Source: Endocalyx cinctus
Lineage: Eukaryota > Ascomycota > Sordariomycetes > Amphisphaeriales > Apiosporaceae
Direction of reading: 5' to 3'
Length of the DNA stretch: 64,000 bases
Assembly (NCBI GenBank): GCA_001600455.1
Contig: BCKC01000003.1
Location: forward strand, 2,642,315-2,706,314
The position numbers and the translations under genes are program-made. This document shows, in pieces, positions 57,504 to 64,000 of the stretch. Below the pieces are notes generated by a model, which saw only the letters and a list, made by a program, of their open reading frames with translations, was not told where the DNA came from and did not search any database. Each line of letters begins with the position of its first letter. Positions within the stretch are counted from its first letter, which is position 1.

Positions 57504-60498
57504 CTTGACGGCACTTGGGAATCGCCTCGGCCAAGATTTGGATATGTAATCGATTATGCGGCTATAAATATAACGATGGAGAGATGTTGATTAATTCGAG
57601 ATGTACTCCTTTTACTGTTGTCTGCATGCGTCTAGCTGACAGCGAGATGCGCTCATGTCTCGGGTAGATCAATGACGATCGATTGACCTCGGAGCAGGTG
57701 GAGGGAACAAATAGACCGGGTATGTATAGTTTTCAGCAAGTTCTTATAATTATTATAAAGCAGAATTGAGATATTAATGTTCTCGATAATTAATCAATTA
57801 ATTGTTGGCGATAATCAACTGTGCGAAAAATAATTGTCAAAAGTTAAAAGAATTGAAGTTGAGTCTTAATAAGTCACCCTGTCGATCGCTGTCGGTACAG
57901 AAGGATCAGATCTTTCTACTTGTACAGTACTGTACAAGTAAGCAGACAAGGGAATCGCGGGTCCATATCCCATACTATTGCCCCATATACTATATCATAG
58001 TACATAAGATATTGTAGTACATAAGCTCCACTAGGTCATCAAGCTCCTCAGTCTCAATGTGGAATATTTGAACGGGGTAGAACGGCAGAGCGGCAAGCTA
58101 ATGTGGTCTGTGCTTTTTTTTTTTTTTTTTTTACTTAAAAGAAAAAATAAAGGTTTAGGTAATTATTCCTTAGGTACATCACAGCCCAGTAGTACAGGCT
58201 CCAATAGCATTGACATCTAGCCAGCTAGCTTAGCGGTCGTTTGTGGCGCCAGTCACAAGCATATGCTTTACAAGAAGCCTTGAACTACAAGTACGAGTGG
58301 GACACAGATGGATATGTATATTCATCTCTGGTATTAATTACGGTATAGTATACATACCACTGACGGTGCCTGCATTAGTCATTGATAGGCAGACGATCGG
58401 ACATTTAGCGGGCAGGCGGGATACAGCCCTAAATCGACTTATGTAAGAGTCGGAGTAAATTCTACCATAATAGTTTTGAGAGAAAGAACCGAGGCTCGGG
58501 GCATTTCAGAGAAAGTGAGATGTTTCCAGACGTCATTGGTATCGATTACTACTAAAGTAAAGTGCGCTGAAACCAAAGCAAAATAGGATCTATTCGCCTG
58601 ATTCGCCTTATTGTAACTTAGAATGGAGTCTGTATGAGGGAACAGGAGCTGCATCTTGCATCGTTTGAGATAAGGCCCTTCCTCATTCCCCCTCAGATAC
58701 ATTCCGCCTCAGATAAATCAATAGTGAGATCCTTTAGTCCATAATGTTTTGACACCTTTACTTTTACCTGATTTGGTCTTTCCTTTGAAGAAACGTATGA
58801 TGCTATTTTGATATGACATTATGCCCAGCTGTTCATCCCAGTGAATTTGCTCTTCGGAGGAGTACAAATAGCCGCTATCCGCAAATGAACGTAGGCATAA
58901 TAACTAATACCATGTTGAAAAAAAAATGTAAGAGAGAATTTTCGAGAAATCCGTATTGTAAAAAGCTTTCACGCGTCTTTAATATCCTTGAAACCAGGAG
59001 AAGTATGAGGACTAGAATGAAACCGCGGGATAGCGTTACACTAGAAGAAGCTTGTCAGCGCACTGTTTGGCATAATGACGACCATTCGGCTAAATTCCCC
59101 TGTTATTCGGAATGCAATGCTGCAGATCAGCAAGGTACTTTCGGGACGATTTATGGTCCTTGTGGGCCTGATAGTGGTGAGTGAGACTGGCATCTCCATT
59201 AAAGGCATCGTAATAAGATATAATCGCTATTATGATTGTCTATATACTCCGTACCTAGGCACGTACTCCGTAGGGTAGCCAGAATTACCTCCACTGTACC
59301 TGCGTACGCCGTACCTGAACAAGCAAGAACAGCCGCCTCTTTTTGTAGGTTTCATGGAGGGGGTATCTGCTATGAATTGTAACATACTTATTACTATGTA
59401 GACAGATAACATCCCTCCTATTGACCGAGTTGTTTGATCAGCATTATCATTGTTCACATTAGGGCGTGGTCAGGACTACTGTATATAGTCTATCTAAAAG
59501 TATGGAGTATGCACTACGGAATATTTCTTAGTGCCCCCAATTTATAGGTAATACGCGCACCTGCCATACCTGACACAAGAACCAACTAGTGTAGGCGTGG
59601 TCTGTGACAAACTTTGGCATATATTTACCAGTATAGTACACCAAAGTGATTATATATGAGTGTGATATTCCATAGAAAAATTATAAAAACCAAATATTTG
59701 CGGAATCATGGAAAGAAACAATTGTCATATTATATCATCAAGTTAACATCAAGGATACCTAGGCCTGCTAGGCAGTTATCTACTTAAGTAGGCAGCTAGG
59801 TTAGGGACTTGGCGAGTCTCGTAGGGAGTACTTGTACGGAGTGCTCTGAACTTGGCCTAGGGTAGCCGCTTTATCGATAACTTTAATTAAATTAGCTACT
59901 TTCTTGTAATAATAATTTTAGGCAAGCTTCGTCTCTTTTACAATATTATCTGATATCTATTTATCGGTAGACATATAAATAAGATGCTCTCGATTTCCTG
60001 GTATTTATAATCTGCTTTTATCGACAGGCCGACAGCGATTCACTTATTACCTACAAATGTAATTCTACTCGGATAGCTACATGAAAGCCAAGAGCCTTGG
60101 CAATCTCGGCCTCAGATGCCTTCTATCTGGCTTGGATTGATCTCTCCCTCGAAATGTTTGATCGGAAGGAAATACTTAGTCGAGTTGAAAGAGAGCAAGT
60201 GGCCGCAGCAAATCATGAAAACCGGATGAGTAGCAACATATAATTTCAGCAGGCAACCTACCTCCACCTCTTACTACAACCACATTAACCCGACCTACTA
60301 GCGATGAACTACGTATCCAGCCACCAGACGCGAACACGATGTACCGGACTGTGAGCAGCATTCCTCAGATCTAAATACAGGAGCTAGTCCCCATTTTATG
60401 TACGCAACGGAAAACACATACCGCAACATACAGTAATATGTTCAGTCCGCATTACAATGTATTATCCGTATTCTATGAACCGATTTGTTATATAAGAT
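57504..60498. other. Long intergenic stretch
   Basis: Three kilobases without a supportable gene. A 123-codon frame at 58813-59184 (+) is basic and unrecognised. TACTCCGTA motifs cluster at 59245-59253 and 59264-59272, with related sequences near 59307 and 59835. A T-tract lies near 58116-58132. Confidence 0.5.
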
Positions 60499-62880
60499 CT
60501 ACACCACAGCAAGCTCCTCCTCCGCCTCGCTTGCTTTGGCAACAATTGTATCCCGTTCCTCGGTCGAGTAAACCCCAGCCGTCACGAACGCGTCCGCTAC
60601 AGCTGAAACGGCCTCCACGAAATCCTCGTGAATATCGAACGGCGCCTGATCCCAAACCAAGTCTAAGAACGTAGGTCCGTCCGTACCCGGCGACGCTATA
60701 CCCTCTACCGGCACATCGTAGTTCGGCAATCCATCATTGCGTTTCCGATTAGCCACACCCGTGTCGATCGAGCCAAAGACCACGGAAGGCTCGACCCGTC
60801 GGAAATAGGAAGACACGGCCTGACCGTCGGTGACGTAGTACGGTCGCACCGTCAAGTTGCTGCTGCCGTTCGTGGTGAAAAGCGGATCCCCGTTTGCCGT
60901 GGCTCCCGTCTGCGAGATCGCCGCCCGCGCGTAGTCGCCGTCAAGCTTCAGGTGCTGGTATAGGGATAATTCCCAGTAGCTTCCGTCTTCGCCGCTCGGA
61001 ACCCCGACGGTTTGCAGGAGGACGGGTCCCCACAGGAGAGCTTGGGTGTCGGGTCGGTCAAGAGTCCGCTCGACGCGCAAGCTGAACGGCATCGTCGCTT
61101 CGATCACGTCGCCCGTTTGCCAGGTGCGGCTTAGTGTAAGGTACGTCCCCGGTTGCGCTTCTTCGTCAGAATAGGCTTCTCCGTTGATGGTCACCTTATA
61201 TCCTTTGCCCACCCAGATAGGTACACGAAGCTTGATGTCCAGCGGGCCCTCGCCGGTGATGGTAAACTTGGTGGTATCCTTGCGAGGAAAATCCGTCTCC
61301 TGTGTGACTTTGAGGCCCTTCTCCGCCCAGTCAAGGGTAGACGGAATAAACAGGTTGATCCAAAGCGCGGATGCGTCAGCCGAGCGCAGATAGACCGTCT
61401 CCTGGTACTTCGTGTGACTCTCCATGCCGGATCCACCACAGCAAGTACCCGTGTTACCATAATCGCGGGGTGTTCCCGGGCTTAGCGGTTGGAAGTAAGT
61501 AAGCATGGGGTCATCAGGACTGGTGGCGTCTAAGCGTGATCCTGCGATCATGTTGAAAAGGCCACGCTCGTAGTTATCCATGTAACTCGCATCGTGTTCG
61601 TGCATGAACAAGTTTCGAGCCAGCTTCAACAGGTTGTACGTCGTGCAAGTCTCGGCACCGTCTCCGGCGATTGCATTGGCAATGTTGTCGCGATTTTGAA
61701 ACATCTCGAAGTTGTTGGTCGAGCCTGGATAATTGCCGCTCGTGCCGCCGCTCGCGAACGCCCGATGTGGTACTACCCACCCGTAAAAATTCTTGGCCGC
61801 TTCAAAGTAGTCCGACTCCCCACTCTGCTCAAACACCCGAAGGTATCCAATAAACTGCGGCACGTGCGTATTAGCGTGCAACCGCTCAGGTCGACGACGT
61901 CCCGGGATGTTGTCGGGAGTTACTACGAGGATATCCCGATCCTCAACTGCTGCTCCAAACAGAGATTCCCTATTGTCAAAAGCCTTGGCTGTCTGCAGAT
62001 AGCGCTCGTCCCCTGTCAATTCGTAGATCTCAGGAAACACTTCATTGGCGCCGCCGAACTCGCCTGCGATATACAAATCCCACATGTAGTTAAGATCGTC
62101 CCTAGTCAGGTTACCGGCGTAGTCCGGATGATTCTTGTCGCCGATGGTCAGGGCCAAATACGCCCAGTCTGCCATCTTTACCACCACGTCGTAAGCTTGC
62201 GTGTTGTTGGTGTTGTAATACGCGTCCAGCAGGCCGCGCATGATCTTATGCTGCGTATACCACGGTGCCCAGGTATTGGTGTCGAGGTCGCTTCCGTAAA
62301 CGGCCCATCGTGGCGGCCCAAGTCTTAGTACCGTATCTTCCGGCAGAGCTCCCAAGTACCCAGCGTACGTAGGGATCCAGGAAGCGTCATCGGACGCCCT
62401 CTCTCTTAAAACACCCGTTTCCATTCGCCCCGTAATGGCAGCCTGACACTCAGCTAGCTCGTTTACCATCCAGGCAAGCTTTTTCTTGTAGAACTCCTCT
62501 CCCTGATCGGCATAAGCCTGGGAGAGGGCTGACATGAAGTGACCAGTCCAATGTCCGCTAAGGAGTCCTCCGTCCTCCCATCCACCGGGCGGGGTCACTC
62601 CATCAGGGTTAGTTCGGCCAGCCTGGTTGTTGAAGAGGACCAGGAATTTCCGCGCGTCGTACTCGTGCAATAACCATTTGATCCGGTCGCGCTTTTCCTG
62701 AAGCAGGCCATCACCTAGGCTTACTTGGTCGAGTCGGAACGGCCGCACCGGCGCGGTGCCTCCTGGACCATGGTCTGCAGGCACGTCGGCTACGTGTGCT
62801 CCGACAAGCATGGGAGCTCCCAAAACGAAGGCATGGAGAAGCCGACGCGGGTTGGGGAAGTTAAAACTTTCCCAGGCCAT
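60499..62880 (-). CDS. GH127-like beta-L-arabinofuranosidase (DUF1680 family)
   Basis: Single-exon gene for 793 residues, the usual size of fungal family members. An N-terminal RRLLHAFVLGAPMLVGAHVA looks like a signal peptide. The catalytic (alpha/alpha)6-barrel starts at VSLGDGLLQEKRDRIKWLL and continues through GLLSGHWTGHFMSALS, WAPWYTQHKIMRGLLDAY and LHANTHVPQFIG. Around residue 405 lies GDGAETCTTYNLLKLARN, and around residue 480 GTCCGGSGMESH; together these give the glutamate and the cysteines of the zinc-binding, cysteine-nucleophile active site known for GH127. The C-terminal part has beta-sandwich strands such as LDIKLRVPIWVGKG. Role by family: removal of beta-L-arabinofuranosyl residues from plant cell-wall glycans outside the cell. 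GC content is clearly above that of flanking DNA. Confidence 0.88.
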   Translation of the reverse strand: MAWESFNFPNPRRLLHAFVLGAPMLVGAHVADVPADHGPGGTAPVRPFRLDQVSLGDGLLQEKRDRIKWLLHEYDARKFLVLFNNQAGRTNPDGVTPPGGWEDGGLLSGHWTGHFMSALSQAYADQGEEFYKKKLAWMVNELAECQAAITGRMETGVLRERASDDASWIPTYAGYLGALPEDTVLRLGPPRWAVYGSDLDTNTWAPWYTQHKIMRGLLDAYYNTNNTQAYDVVVKMADWAYLALTIGDKNHPDYAGNLTRDDLNYMWDLYIAGEFGGANEVFPEIYELTGDERYLQTAKAFDNRESLFGAAVEDRDILVVTPDNIPGRRRPERLHANTHVPQFIGYLRVFEQSGESDYFEAAKNFYGWVVPHRAFASGGTSGNYPGSTNNFEMFQNRDNIANAIAGDGAETCTTYNLLKLARNLFMHEHDASYMDNYERGLFNMIAGSRLDATSPDDPMLTYFQPLSPGTPRDYGNTGTCCGGSGMESHTKYQETVYLRSADASALWINLFIPSTLDWAEKGLKVTQETDFPRKDTTKFTITGEGPLDIKLRVPIWVGKGYKVTINGEAYSDEEAQPGTYLTLSRTWQTGDVIEATMPFSLRVERTLDRPDTQALLWGPVLLQTVGVPSGEDGSYWELSLYQHLKLDGDYARAAISQTGATANGDPLFTTNGSSNLTVRPYYVTDGQAVSSYFRRVEPSVVFGSIDTGVANRKRNDGLPNYDVPVEGIASPGTDGPTFLDLVWDQAPFDIHEDFVEAVSAVADAFVTAGVYSTEERDTIVAKASEAEEELAVV

Positions 62881-64000
62881 CGAAACTTTGGTGATATCAC
62901 TCGTGGCAAGTAACAGTGCCTATAAGCAAATTGTATCAGTATGTTTTGTTTATGTTTTCATTTTAGGACTGAGGCAGGTGGTTTTATTACTTAATAACCT
63001 AAGAACCCAAACAGCTCTTCTGCAGCGTGATGCTTGGGGCCTCAGAGAGAATTGTGAAGCGCGAACACTTCCGGCATATTATGGTGACAGGGGCTGGGTA
63101 GCCTAGATCTTTTTATATCACACAAGCGAATATCGAGCCCACCATCTATCCCATGTTTATCCCGTTTGTTGGTGCGTGAAGATAAGACAAGCTTCTGTAT
63201 ACCCCATGGGATTATTTCCGTAGATCGTGAGAGTGGGTTTCTGATAACGAGCCTCGCTACCAGGACCGACTGGTGCGGATGATAACGTTCCATAACGCTA
63301 TGGGGGTCATCCGCGGGTACCCCTCTTGCCAAGCCTTGCCGCTGCTACCCTAATCCAACTTATTGTTTACAATAATAAGAAGCGATTAACCACGATGAAG
63401 GATGGAGAAACAAGTTTGTAGGTGGATTAAATTTGCGTGGGTTGATTGTCTCGCGATGATAATTCAACCACGGTACACATCAGAGTTATTATTGAACGAG
63501 CCCATCATAGCAACGTTACCTAATTGCTACCCAGTCATCATCTAGGAGCGATAAGAGTGAATAGGGCCTTGCTACACGATGTCACTATTGGAGGAAAAAG
63601 ATTATTATTTAACTGTAGAGAGCAAATAACTAGATGAAATCATATGTTCTCGTGTCGCATTTCGACTACTTATCTATTCTAAGTCTAACTACGTATCTGA
63701 TAACAGCTTCTCTATCGAGCACTACTGTTATCAGCTTTTGATTCATCGGTGCTCTTTGGGGTGTAGGATTTGTTCACAGTGTTGCTCTATCATAATGTCA
63801 CGTTTTGAACCAAGCTTTAAGTTTGATTACAATCTCAGTATGCTAGTGATTAACTCCTACGTCTGTACCTGGAAGATCCACCTGCATTCACGATACCTCC
63901 CGTTACTATGCGAGGCAATTCCGCTGCAATTCACATTTATATACTTAGGTTAGTCAGCTGCCGGCCTCCGAAGCACCACTCTTCCAGCCCGCCTCGCCTC
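62881..64000. other. Intergenic stretch to window end
   Basis: Promoter side of the GH127-like gene and 1.1 kb beyond. No gene recognised; frames are short and mostly shadows. The window ends in GC-richer sequence that could belong to a gene outside it. Confidence 0.5.

Noticed and set aside
58813..59184. Basic 123-codon frame, possibly a transporter fragment in another frame
   Set aside because: No motif supports any family; surrounding DNA is AT-rich and lacks splice-consistent continuation.

Overview
This window is nuclear DNA of a filamentous ascomycete (Pezizomycotina). Genes carry short GT-AG introns (about 50-110 bp), are spaced by AT-rich intergenic DNA, and belong to families typical of these fungi: CFEM/PTH11-type seven-helix receptors, a HET-domain protein, cytochromes P450, a tyrosinase, an ABCC transporter, a fungal LYC1-type acetyltransferase and a GH127-type glycosidase. 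No rRNA, tRNA, CRISPR array or complete transposon was recognised.

Layout. 1-4.6 kb holds no recognisable gene. 4.6-17.6 kb carries a CFEM-containing PTH11-like receptor (+), a secreted tyrosinase (-), a CYP52-like P450 (-) and a second PTH11-like membrane protein (+), separated by minisatellites and low-complexity DNA. 18.3-34.2 kb is the most unusual part. Five genes in it are visibly broken: a HET-domain gene (nonsense codon plus 1-nt insertion), an N-terminal scrap of a PDR-type ABC transporter, a second P450 with an 8-nt frameshifting insertion in the I-helix region, a TauD-like dioxygenase with frameshifts and a lost iron ligand, and an ankyrin-repeat protein with several lesions including a perfect 8-bp tandem duplication. 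Two acetyltransferase genes (a GNAT at 25.5 kb and a LYC1-like gene at 30.0 kb) and one unknown gene at 28.3 kb lie among them and look open.

35-48 kb looks like ordinary functional DNA: an amino-acid transporter (-) and an amidase (+) diverge from a 1.1-kb promoter region containing twelve GATA-type motifs, which suggests shared nitrogen control. Then come an ABCC-type transporter with about 15 introns (-), a histidine-phosphatase family secreted protein (-) and a small secreted protein (-). 50-57.5 kb carries a transposase-type DNA-binding protein without a catalytic domain (-), a 412-residue unknown protein (+), a two-finger C2H2 protein with a striking CCAAT-rich repeat array at its 5' end (-) and a Golgi/ER-type membrane glutaredoxin (-). 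The window ends with an intronless 793-residue GH127-like arabinofuranosidase (-).

Exon boundaries were worked out by hand from splice motifs, reading phase and remembered family alignments; no search was run. Lesions could be genuine pseudogenisation or assembly errors, and this cannot be decided from one sequence.
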